This document shows, piece by piece, positions 58,301-64,000 of a DNA stretch of 64,000 nt; within the stretch, counting starts at the first letter, position 1, and every line of letters begins with the position of its first letter. Source of the stretch: JADJPL01 sp041183125 (GTDB taxonomy: Bacteria; Bacteroidota; Bacteroidia; Chitinophagales; Saprospiraceae); contig JBEGMH010000344.1 in NCBI GenBank assembly GCA_041183125.1, positions 12,220 to 76,219 of the forward strand, read 5' to 3'. Made by a program: the position numbers and the translations under genes. A model generated the notes under the pieces. That model was not told where the DNA came from. It was given only the letters and a program-made list of their open reading frames with translations, and did not search any database.

Positions 58301-60310
58301 GTTCTTGAAATTCAAGCGGACATCGCCGGAAAGCCCCAGGTTACGCGAGGTGCTCAGGTTGAGTGCTTTGAAGTCCAGCTTGTTGATACGGGCCTGAAAA
58401 TCATAGACCGGGGCGTCCCGGGAAAAATCCACCTGTCCCAGGAAATTAAAATCAATGTTGTCATCCTGCAGGGCGAAGCCCCCGTTGAAGCGGTTGGCGC
58501 GGAGTTTCCCGGCGAGCCGGGCATTTTCGTACGCATAGCCTTTAAACTGGAAGCTGCTGATCGTAGCTTCGAGGTCGGCCTCAGCGGTTTCGCTTTCCAG
58601 GCCTTTTCCATTGATCACGCGTGTATCCAGGCTCACTTTCCCAAAGTTGGGGTTGCCGGTCCACTTTCCGAGGTCGAAGTCCATCAGTTGTAGCTTGCCG
58701 GCATAGCTGGCTTTTTCTTTGCCGTTGCGCAGCACCATCTGCATATCCATACGAGCTTTGCCCAGATCGGTTTTCAGGTTTCCGAAGGCGACAAAGTCTT
58801 CGAAGAAGCCGGTGAAGGAGCCGTTAAAGTCCAGGCGCCCCAAGCGATCAAAGTTTTTGGGCAGGTTTATTCCCGGTGCCAGCTGGCGCAGGCGGCGCAT
58901 GGTCGTAGAGAACTGCGCAAGGCGTAGGTTTAGGGCTTCTTCGTGTTTGACGGCCAGGTTGCGGGAGGAAAAGGACCCTTCAAAACGGCTTCCGTCCTGG
59001 AGGGCAAGGCGCAGGTTCTGCCCGTTCAGGCTGTTCACACGGCCGCTCACCCGACCATCAATGGCCAACACTTCGCCCTTGTTCTCTTTAAACAGCGAAA
59101 CCTTATGCAAACCGGGAGCAAACTGCAACAGATCGCGGATGGCAATGTTAGACCGGGCAAAGCGAAGGTCCATGCGCACGCGTTCAGAAAAATCCGAAAA
59201 ATCCGAAAAGGCCCGGTAGCGGAGGCTCAGGGTATCGCCGAGACGCGATTGCGGAGTGAGCAAGTGGAGCCCGTTGAGTTGTATGCTTTCCGAATTTACC
59301 CGGGCGTCTTTTACAGAAAGTCCGTTCAGTACGAACCCATTTTTTTCTTTGAAAGCCAGTCGGTCCAACACCCCGGAATACGTCTCCCCTGCATACTTGA
59401 ACCCCGTTGCCCATAGGCCTACCTCGCGCAGTTGGAGGTGGCGGTAGTTGATGGCCCCCTGCTGGGAACGCTCGTTGGGCTCCCTGAAATAGTTGTCCAG
59501 GCGGAACGCCCCCTCTCGCAAGGAAAAGCCAGCCACCTCTATATCCCAGCGCAGGGTGTCCTCTGCTGTGAGCTCCGTTTCAGCGGGCGGCACATAGCCA
59601 GGGGCCGAAGCAAAGACCCCTACGCGCAGGTCCGGCCCGAGCAAGGCCACCTGTCGGATCCGCAGGCGTTTGCCCGCAAGGTCCAGGGTGTCTATCCTGA
59701 AGAAGCCTTTTCTGAGCGCGACCTCCAGCGAACTGCCCCGCTCATCGTCTATTTTTGAAAAAGAAAGGTTTTCGACGGACAATTTCCGCAGGTCGAGCGA
59801 CAGCGGCTGTTTCGGCTGCTGGTCGGGCTTCGGGGGAAACAAGCGCTCCAGGTATACGGCTGCATCGGTTTTCTGGGTGCCCGGCACATTGCGCAGGTGA
59901 AAGACCGCATCTTGTACCGATACATCCCAGACCGTCAGGCCTTTCCTGAGGTAGCGGATAGGATTGGGGTTAAAGCGCACGCTCAAGTTCCCGCATTGCA
60001 ACAAGGTGTCCTGGGAAAGCCCTTCGACATACACCCCTCCCAGCACGAGTTTGCCCATCCAGCCCAGGCGGAAAGTCCCTATCTCCACCTCTGTATCCAG
60101 TACATCCGAAAGGTAGGCCGCTGTCCGGTCTGCACACCAGCGTTGTACAAAAGGAATCTGAAAAGTGAGCGCTAAAAAGAACAGGACGATGAACAGGATA
60201 GAAAAGACGCGGTACAGCACACGCGCCACCTGGGCCATGCGCTTCGGAAGAGATTTTTTTCCAAAACCTTCTTTTACCGGTAATCCCCTTCCCTCTGTAT
60301 TTTCTTCCAT
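55388..60310 (-). CDS. tamB: TamB/AsmA-like translocation and assembly module protein
   Basis: 1640 residues from the ATG at 60310. An upstream TTG two codons away is less likely. One N-terminal membrane helix (about 31-50) anchors a huge periplasmic part. The sequence is repetitive beta strands of the AsmA/TamB kind (VGIGTFRLGWMGKLVLGGVYVEGLS near the start). The C-terminal TamB domain (about 1150-1620) includes GEYLFTLYNVINKDFAIRRGGTLSW and the last strands SLRQNYFNDRLSILVGGNIGLGN. TamB-type proteins bridge inner and outer membranes and are implicated in lipid transport and outer-membrane protein assembly. Its promoter-like box lies at 60366-60373, sharing a divergent region with the DUF6702 gene. 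Confidence 0.93.
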   Translation of the reverse strand: MEENTEGRGLPVKEGFGKKSLPKRMAQVARVLYRVFSILFIVLFFLALTFQIPFVQRWCADRTAAYLSDVLDTEVEIGTFRLGWMGKLVLGGVYVEGLSQDTLLQCGNLSVRFNPNPIRYLRKGLTVWDVSVQDAVFHLRNVPGTQKTDAAVYLERLFPPKPDQQPKQPLSLDLRKLSVENLSFSKIDDERGSSLEVALRKGFFRIDTLDLAGKRLRIRQVALLGPDLRVGVFASAPGYVPPAETELTAEDTLRWDIEVAGFSLREGAFRLDNYFREPNERSQQGAINYRHLQLREVGLWATGFKYAGETYSGVLDRLAFKEKNGFVLNGLSVKDARVNSESIQLNGLHLLTPQSRLGDTLSLRYRAFSDFSDFSERVRMDLRFARSNIAIRDLLQFAPGLHKVSLFKENKGEVLAIDGRVSGRVNSLNGQNLRLALQDGSRFEGSFSSRNLAVKHEEALNLRLAQFSTTMRRLRQLAPGINLPKNFDRLGRLDFNGSFTGFFEDFVAFGNLKTDLGKARMDMQMVLRNGKEKASYAGKLQLMDFDLGKWTGNPNFGKVSLDTRVINGKGLESETAEADLEATISSFQFKGYAYENARLAGKLRANRFNGGFALQDDNIDFNFLGQVDFSRDAPVYDFQARINKLDFKALNLSTSRNLGLSGDVRLNFKNQKMADLEGSGLVRNLEITLDGQPYQVDSAAMATYLDPLGNKIFSIQSDVLKAKFSGLFEVEQIPAMVLQHLAKHHPGFSKRLKINPKDTLARASRFDFFLEVVNSKGFENLIDPNLGSLSGTKLEGHFDNRQGVLNADLQSPWLQYHRFYLEDIALQINTRNGKGSLDFGVHRMVLNEKQEFEPLAILMQVHGDSLDYGLNYARKKKENAQPGLDNLNIDGRLFVQDSNTLVNHIVYSQIELLGDTWIINKENALIFKKDQFIAREFILTRGNKAIVLESKGKKGLELSFLNLEIGDINSLIKFKPIAFSGRINAVVSAGDIFKLKDVQVAAVSDSLFMNGKDWGVLRVNARMKDQGLPIHAYVSLTRDTTQMIAEGFYNLRDNGEEPIKKAGYFDLNLNVHSFPLSVAEYFIGTTVSNTRGIFDADMHFSGSLPEPRTSGEIYLFNGATTVNYLKTRYTLDRAVAKVNDALFDISGAVLKDRLGNTAVIQGGVVHRYLHKFGFGARLITDKFLALETQKGDNSTFYGTALGKGEVTFSGLFSAPNIYVKAQVGEGTEMVIPVSSARSAGSLSFISFVDKNKPKAQTPTTVAGPPSGVSFDMDLVVVEPAMLQIIFNEQTGDIIKGSGRGALRMSVPRNQSFQMFGDIVIERGEYLFTLYNVINKDFAIRRGGTLSWSGDPFKAIINIDAEYKDLKAPVSNFIQEYLANAPDKTRTLASRNTDVDLTLQLKGDLLKPTVSFDLAFPTLQSELQSYAENKLRLLKQDQNEMNKQVFGLIVAGQFLPADFSFQGSQILYNTVSELLSNQLSLLITELFSDLMGGGKVSSVDFDIAYSQYQSALSQDGNLNRGNELQVSLRQNYFNDRLSILVGGNIGLGNNWRTATGATGAFIGNDVAIEYQLVEDRSLKLRIYQKLQPDIGGRILQIGSGLSYRKEFNTFGEFLRNLRIDLQKQRPPTPFVKPPDAKDSLR

Positions 60311-60365
60311 GACCAAAGGAGCCGCGCCACAGCACCTGTGTTGGCTAATCGCCCGGCTTTTTTTA

Positions 60366-60373
60366 CAAATTTA
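60366..60373 (-). promoter_or_regulatory. Candidate -7 box for tamB
   Basis: On the minus strand this reads TAAATTTG, an exact TANNTTTG match, 56 bases before the ATG. No clear -33 TTG is visible. The palindromic repeat copy J lies just upstream in this orientation. Confidence 0.45.
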
Positions 60374-60398
60374 CTACTTTTTCGCATTGCGTTTATAT

Positions 60399-60497
60399 TA
60401 GACTTGTTGCGAGGGGAATCAAGGGAGACCAAATCGCATCCGTGAATAAATAAATGCATCTTTTTTTCCACTATACTGACCCCTCTCCACAAGTCTA
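60399..60497 (+). repeat. Palindromic repeat, copy J with enlarged centre
   Basis: 99 bases. The left arm is the consensus TAGACTTGTTGCGAGGGG and the right arm ends CCCCTCTCCACAAGTCTA. The middle is longer than in other copies and contains GAATAAATAAATGCATC in place of the compact core. It lies between two divergent promoter-like boxes. Confidence 0.7.
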
Positions 60498-60529
60498 TTG
60501 CCCCACATATCCAAGGATGGTTATTTTTG
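60498..60529 (+). promoter_or_regulatory. Candidate promoter for DUF6702 gene
   Basis: TTG at 60498-60500 directly abuts the end of repeat copy J. TATTTTTG at 60522-60529 follows after 21 bases and fits TANNTTTG exactly. The ATG is at 60542. It is the best-formed promoter match in the window. Confidence 0.6.
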
Positions 60530-60541
60530 TACAAAAAAGAG

Positions 60542-61042
60542 ATGTACCACTTAATCCTTGCAGGGTATTTCGCACTCATGGCCACCGCGCACCCCATACA
60601 CCTGGGGCTTTCCGATGTCCTGTACGCGGAAAAAGAAAAATCGCTTCAGGTCACCCATAAACTGTTTGTGGATGACCTGGAGGCGCACATTGAGCAAATA
60701 GCCAAAGAAAGCGGAACGCCTGTACGCCTTTTTTTGAATACCGACAAAGAACACCCACAATCTGACCAGTTCATCCGGCAATATCTGGACGGCCACTTCC
60801 AGGTCGTAGTGAATGGAAAAGCACTGAAATCGAATTACTTGGGAAAGGAATACGAAAATGGGGCCATCTGGGTGTACGTGGAATACCCGAACCTTTCCCG
60901 CCCCAAACAGATCCGCATACGGGGCGATGCGCTCATCGGGCTCCACGAAGACCAAAACAACATTGTCAATATCGAAATCGGGGAAAAGAAAGGCAGTTTT
61001 CGCTTTTTCAAAGGGCATGTACAAGAGCAAATTGACTTGTAA
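60542..61042 (+). CDS. DUF6702 family protein
   Basis: 166 residues from the ATG at 60542. A hydrophobic N-terminus (MYHLILAGYFALMATAHP) is a probable signal peptide. HPIHLGLSDVLYAEKEKSLQVTHKLFVDDLEAHIEQ is the family pattern, and the C-terminus contains NIVNIEIGEKKGSFRFFKGH. Function is unknown. In Bacteroidota this family is typically encoded immediately before an M1 peptidase gene, as here with a 124-base gap. A periplasmic location and a functional link to the peptidase are inferred from that linkage. Confidence 0.85.
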   Translation: MYHLILAGYFALMATAHPIHLGLSDVLYAEKEKSLQVTHKLFVDDLEAHIEQIAKESGTPVRLFLNTDKEHPQSDQFIRQYLDGHFQVVVNGKALKSNYLGKEYENGAIWVYVEYPNLSRPKQIRIRGDALIGLHEDQNNIVNIEIGEKKGSFRFFKGHVQEQIDL

Positions 61043-61116
61043 GCCCTGCAAAGACGCTATTGGGCGTTGAAAAACAACCGTTCATCGTTTGTCGCCGCAA
61101 TGGGCGAAATTTGTCC

Positions 61117-61124
61117 TACCTTTG
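61117..61124 (+). promoter_or_regulatory. Candidate -7 box for M1 peptidase gene
   Basis: TACCTTTG is an exact TANNTTTG match, 43 bases before the ATG. A TTTG lies 25 bases upstream, slightly further than usual. Confidence 0.45.
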
Positions 61125-61166
61125 TTGTAAACTTGCTGTACACTTTCTAAAAAGCTATTTCTATCC

Positions 61167-63524
61167 ATGATGCGTTCATTTTCCATCCTTCTATTGGCTT
61201 GCCTGTGCGCAGTATCCTCTGTATTCGGGCAAAACACAGACCAGACCCGGTTCCGCCAGTTAGGCGTCGAACTGCCCACGCCCAACACCTACCGCACCGC
61301 TTCCGGTGCCCCGGGCGAAGATTATTGGCAACAGCGCGCTGATTACGACATCAAAGTCGAGATTGACGATGAAAAGCAGCGCCTGTATGGCAAAGAAACC
61401 ATTACCTACACCAACGGATCGCCGCACCCGCTGAGCTACATCTGGGTACAACTCGACCAGAACGTGGTACACCCCAATTCGGATACCTACAAGACCACTA
61501 CGAATAAGATGAACGAGCGCACTACGCTCACCCAGTTGAACATGATGACGGATACCACCTTTGACGGGGGCTTCAAAATCGAATATGTTCGGGACGCAAC
61601 GGGCAAAGCGCTGCCCTACGTCATCCACAAAACCATGATGCGCGTGGATTTACCCACCCCGCTGACGCCGAAAACCGGGAAAGTAGTGCTCCAGATCGGC
61701 TGGTGGTACAACATCAACGACCGCCAGAACCCGGCGCTGTCCGCCGACTCACGCGGAGGCTATGAGTTCTTCCCGGAAGATGGGAACTACCTCTACACCC
61801 TTGCACAATGGTTCCCCCGAATGGCAGTTTACGATGATTACAACGGCTGGCAGCACAAACAATTCCTCGGAAAGGGCGAATTTACCCTGCCTTTCGGCAA
61901 CTATACCGTGGCGATCACCGTTCCCTCCGACCATGTCGTAGCCGCTACCGGCGTACTGCAAAACGCAAAAGACGTCCTGAGCGCTGAACAACTTCGCCGC
62001 TTCGAAGCCTCCAAGACCTCCGATAAACCCGTGGTCATCGTCTCCCAGGAAGAAGCGGCCGCCAAAGAGAAAACAAAAGCCACTACCAAAAAAACCTGGA
62101 TTTACAAAGCGGAGAACGTGCGCGACTACGCCTTCGGAACCTCCCGGAAGTACATCTGGGACGCTATGGGCGTCAAGCTGGACGGCGCAGCGCACAACCC
62201 CATTATGGCTATGTCGTACTACCCAAAAGAAGCGAACCCGCTCTACGGGCAGTACTCCACAGAAGCCGTTGCCCATACCCTGCGGGTCTATTCCAAGCAC
62301 ACCTTCCCCTATCCCTACCCGGTCGCTATCTCCGTAGAAGCCTCTAACGGTATGGAATACCCGATGATTTGCTTCAACTACGGGCGCCCTGAAAAAGACG
62401 GAACCTACTCCGACCGCATCAAGTACGGGATGTTGTCGGTCGTTTTCCACGAGGTAGGCCACAACTTTTTCCCCATGATCGTCAACTCCGACGAACGGCA
62501 ATGGACCTGGATGGACGAAGGCCTCAACTCTTTCTGCCAGTTCCTGGCCGAACAGGAGTGGCAGCGCGACTACCCCAGCGGCAGCGGCCCTGCCCGCAGC
62601 ATCATCCCCTACATGAAAGCGGATAAAAGCGTGCAAAACCCCATCATGACCAACTCGGAATCCATCATCCAGTTCGGGAATAATGCGTATGGGAAACCCG
62701 CTACCGCACTCAATATCCTCCGCGAGACGGTGATGGGACGCGAGCTGTTCGATTTTGCGTTCCGCGAATACTCCCGCCGTTGGGCGTTCAAACACCCAAC
62801 CCCCGCCGACTTCTTCCGCACGATGGAAGACGCTTCCGGCGTTGACCTCGACTGGTTCTGGAGAGGCTGGTTCTATACTACCGACAATGTGGATATCTCC
62901 CTGGATAAAGTTACGGAGTTCGCTCTTGACTCTAAAAACCCGGACCAGGAAAAACCGGTATTGGCCGCTAAGACCAAAAACCAGCTCGAAAACGACGTAA
63001 CCTACCAGGCCAATAAGCGCGATCTCCAAACCGTAGCCGTAGAACGCAACCCGGCCCTGCGCGATTTTTACAACAGCTACGACCCAAATACCGTTACCCC
63101 CGCTGACAAACAGCGCTACCAACAGTATGTGCAGACCCTCGGCCCCAAAGAGCGCGAGCTCCTCGAATCCGGCAAGCACTTCTACCAACTGGATTTCAGC
63201 AACAAAGGCGGACTGGTGATGCCGCTGATCATCAAATTCGAATTCGAAGATGGCTCCAGCATGATAAAGCGCATCCCCGCCGAGATTTGGAAACTAAACG
63301 ACAAGGAGGTCAGCAAGGTCTTTGTCACCGAAAAACCCGTCGCCCAATTCATCCTCGACCCCCACGAGGAAACAGCCGATGTGGACACCTCGAACAATAC
63401 CTTCCCCCGCGGCGTAACCCCTTCCCGCTTTGAACTCTTCAAACAGCAGGGAGGCGGACGGTTCGGCGGCATGCCCATGGAAAACCCCATGCAGCAGGCA
63501 CGCAAAGCAGAACAAAAGAACTAG
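61167..63524 (+). CDS. M1 family metallopeptidase
   Basis: 785 residues. A signal peptide ends SSVFGQ at about 19. An aminopeptidase N-like N-terminal beta domain includes YTNGSPHPLSYIWVQLDQN. The substrate-recognition segment ASNGMEYPMI (about 393) precedes the zinc site HEVGHNFFP (about 428) and the third-ligand Glu in WTWMDEGLNSF (about 448). This is the long-form Bacteroidota M1 peptidase with a C-terminal QGGGRFGG tail. It would trim peptides outside the cytoplasmic membrane. It is followed by a large palindrome at 63532-63593 between convergent genes. Confidence 0.95.
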   Translation: MMRSFSILLLACLCAVSSVFGQNTDQTRFRQLGVELPTPNTYRTASGAPGEDYWQQRADYDIKVEIDDEKQRLYGKETITYTNGSPHPLSYIWVQLDQNVVHPNSDTYKTTTNKMNERTTLTQLNMMTDTTFDGGFKIEYVRDATGKALPYVIHKTMMRVDLPTPLTPKTGKVVLQIGWWYNINDRQNPALSADSRGGYEFFPEDGNYLYTLAQWFPRMAVYDDYNGWQHKQFLGKGEFTLPFGNYTVAITVPSDHVVAATGVLQNAKDVLSAEQLRRFEASKTSDKPVVIVSQEEAAAKEKTKATTKKTWIYKAENVRDYAFGTSRKYIWDAMGVKLDGAAHNPIMAMSYYPKEANPLYGQYSTEAVAHTLRVYSKHTFPYPYPVAISVEASNGMEYPMICFNYGRPEKDGTYSDRIKYGMLSVVFHEVGHNFFPMIVNSDERQWTWMDEGLNSFCQFLAEQEWQRDYPSGSGPARSIIPYMKADKSVQNPIMTNSESIIQFGNNAYGKPATALNILRETVMGRELFDFAFREYSRRWAFKHPTPADFFRTMEDASGVDLDWFWRGWFYTTDNVDISLDKVTEFALDSKNPDQEKPVLAAKTKNQLENDVTYQANKRDLQTVAVERNPALRDFYNSYDPNTVTPADKQRYQQYVQTLGPKERELLESGKHFYQLDFSNKGGLVMPLIIKFEFEDGSSMIKRIPAEIWKLNDKEVSKVFVTEKPVAQFILDPHEETADVDTSNNTFPRGVTPSRFELFKQQGGGRFGGMPMENPMQQARKAEQKN

Positions 63525-63531
63525 CATTCCT

Positions 63532-63593
63532 CTATCATGAACAAGGGGGCATTGAGGGTGGATCCACCCTCAATGCCCCCGTGTTCATGATAG
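63532..63593. repeat. 62-base near-perfect palindrome between convergent genes
   Basis: Two 31-base arms (63532-63562 and 63563-63593) are complementary at 30 of 31 positions with no spacer, centred on GGATCC. It begins eight bases after the M1 peptidase stop and ends seven bases before the stop of the opposing small gene. No T-run follows on either strand. A bidirectional terminator, mRNA 3'-end stabiliser or cruciform is possible. Confidence 0.85.
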
Positions 63594-63599
63594 CATACT

Positions 63600-63830
63600 C
63601 TATCCCTCCACGATCTGATACGATAGAATGCGGACGGGGCTCCCCCACAAGTGTAGGGTCATCACATCGTCGCGTTCCCGGAGGCGAAGCACTGCCCGGA
63701 GACCGGCTTTTTTCAATCCCGCCGGCATGTTCAAGGGCAGCCATTGCGCACCGTTATCCGCCTCAATACCCCAGAACCCCCCTTCGAGGGGAACGTAAAC
63801 GATCGTAGCGCTTATTTCAAATGCTTTCAT
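63600..63830 (-). CDS. Small conserved protein downstream of tpiA
   Basis: 76 residues. The sequence VYVPLEGGFWGIEADNGAQWLPLNMP resembles small beta-barrel-like proteins encoded after tpiA in this phylum, but I know no name or function. It has no signal peptide or membrane helix. It begins six bases after the tpiA stop, so the two are one transcription unit. Confidence 0.75.
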   Translation of the reverse strand: MKAFEISATIVYVPLEGGFWGIEADNGAQWLPLNMPAGLKKAGLRAVLRLRERDDVMTLHLWGSPVRILSYQIVEG

Positions 63831-63836
63831 GGTAGG

Positions 63837-64000
63837 TCACGCCAAAGCGTGGATGATTTGAATGAACTCTTCTGCTTTCAGTGAAGCTCCTCCCACCAGT
63901 CCGCCGTCTACATCCGGCTGTGAGAACAGGGTGGCCGCGTTCCCTGCGTTGACGCTGCCACCATAGAGGATGGAGGTGGCATCGGCAAGCTCGGCGCCAT
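63837..64000 (-). CDS. tpiA: Triose-phosphate isomerase, C-terminal part, 5' end outside window
   Basis: The frame is open to the right edge and covers the last 54 residues. It holds YGGSVNAGNAATLFSQPDVDGGLVGGASLKAEEFIQI, the phosphate-binding C-terminal loop of triose-phosphate isomerase. The catalytic Lys, His and Glu lie outside the window. The enzyme interconverts dihydroxyacetone phosphate and glyceraldehyde 3-phosphate in glycolysis. Confidence 0.95.
   Translation of the reverse strand, partial: GAELADATSILYGGSVNAGNAATLFSQPDVDGGLVGGASLKAEEFIQIIHALA

Noticed and set aside
61749..63188. A 479-codon open frame opposite the M1 peptidase
   Set aside because: Antisense shadow of a well-supported gene with conserved zinc motifs.
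1..64000. CRISPR arrays, tRNA or rRNA genes, integrases and insertion-sequence transposases
   Set aside because: None was recognised on reading; the only repeats are the dispersed palindromic elements and the protein-level SprB and FG-GAP repeats.

Overview
The window reads as a chromosomal segment of a Bacteroidota bacterium, most likely a Saprospiraceae/Lewinella-like member of the Chitinophagia-Saprospiria side (phylum confident, family tentative). The markers are a type IX secretion/gliding gene set (SprB-like adhesin, PorP/SprF, PorE-like protein), a SusC/SusD pair, a CRTAC1-type FG-GAP protein beside a vanadium haloperoxidase, DUF1573, DUF3467, DUF4212 and DUF6702 proteins, a TamB homologue, and promoter-like TANNTTTG boxes in place of E. 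coli-type -10 boxes. No rRNA, tRNA, CRISPR array, integrase or transposase gene was seen. Gene order and composition look like ordinary chromosome, not a genomic island.

Layout. 1-8041 (minus): SprB-like surface protein, PorP/SprF and a PorE-like TPR/propeller protein that runs off the left edge. 8387-15589 (plus): folD, prmA, a 1510-residue exported protein of unknown function and a MOSC protein. 15563-22710 (minus): a UbiA-type prenyltransferase, a DUF1573 lipoprotein, a PolX-like PHP protein translationally coupled to an amidase, a DUF3467 protein and topA. 23028-28990 (plus): a BioD-like/DRTGG ATPase, purB and a Dna2-like nuclease-helicase. 29342-38850 (plus): susC, susD, a strong terminator, then the FG-GAP/ASPIC protein and a vanadium haloperoxidase. 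38855-40255 (minus): a GH13 lipoprotein that has lost its catalytic residues. 40414-44448 (plus): small and large sodium:solute symporter subunits, an exported superoxide dismutase with an extra C-terminal domain, and a methyltransferase. 44461-45746 (minus): DoxX and ThuA proteins. 45931-48726 (plus): a Cys/His-repeat lipoprotein and a DUF5916 protein. 48732-51829 (minus): acetoacetyl-CoA synthetase coupled to a YheC/D-like ATP-grasp. 51936-55391 (plus): a large membrane protein and a Cys/Met-metabolism PLP enzyme. 55388-60310 (minus): TamB. 60542-63524 (plus): DUF6702 protein and an M1 peptidase. 63600-64000 (minus): a small conserved protein and the 3' end of tpiA.

How the parts fit. The first block builds and displays a cell-surface adhesin through the type IX system. 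The SusC/SusD block imports a polymer-derived nutrient across the outer membrane. TamB, the DUF1573 lipoprotein and the exported amylase-like, SOD and Cys/His proteins add to an envelope-rich gene set. Housekeeping genes (folD, prmA, purB, topA, tpiA) are interspersed.

The most unusual signal is not a protein. An intergenic, imperfectly palindromic element of about 70-100 bases recurs about nine times across the window, in both orientations. Good copies begin and end with TAGACTTGTTGCGAGGGG-like arms around a central AAAAAGGCCTTTTT core. Copies sit in 5' leaders, between operon genes, and directly against stop codons or promoters. Two further near-perfect palindromes (59 and 62 bases), a degenerate GH13 and a degenerate PolX palm are the other leads.
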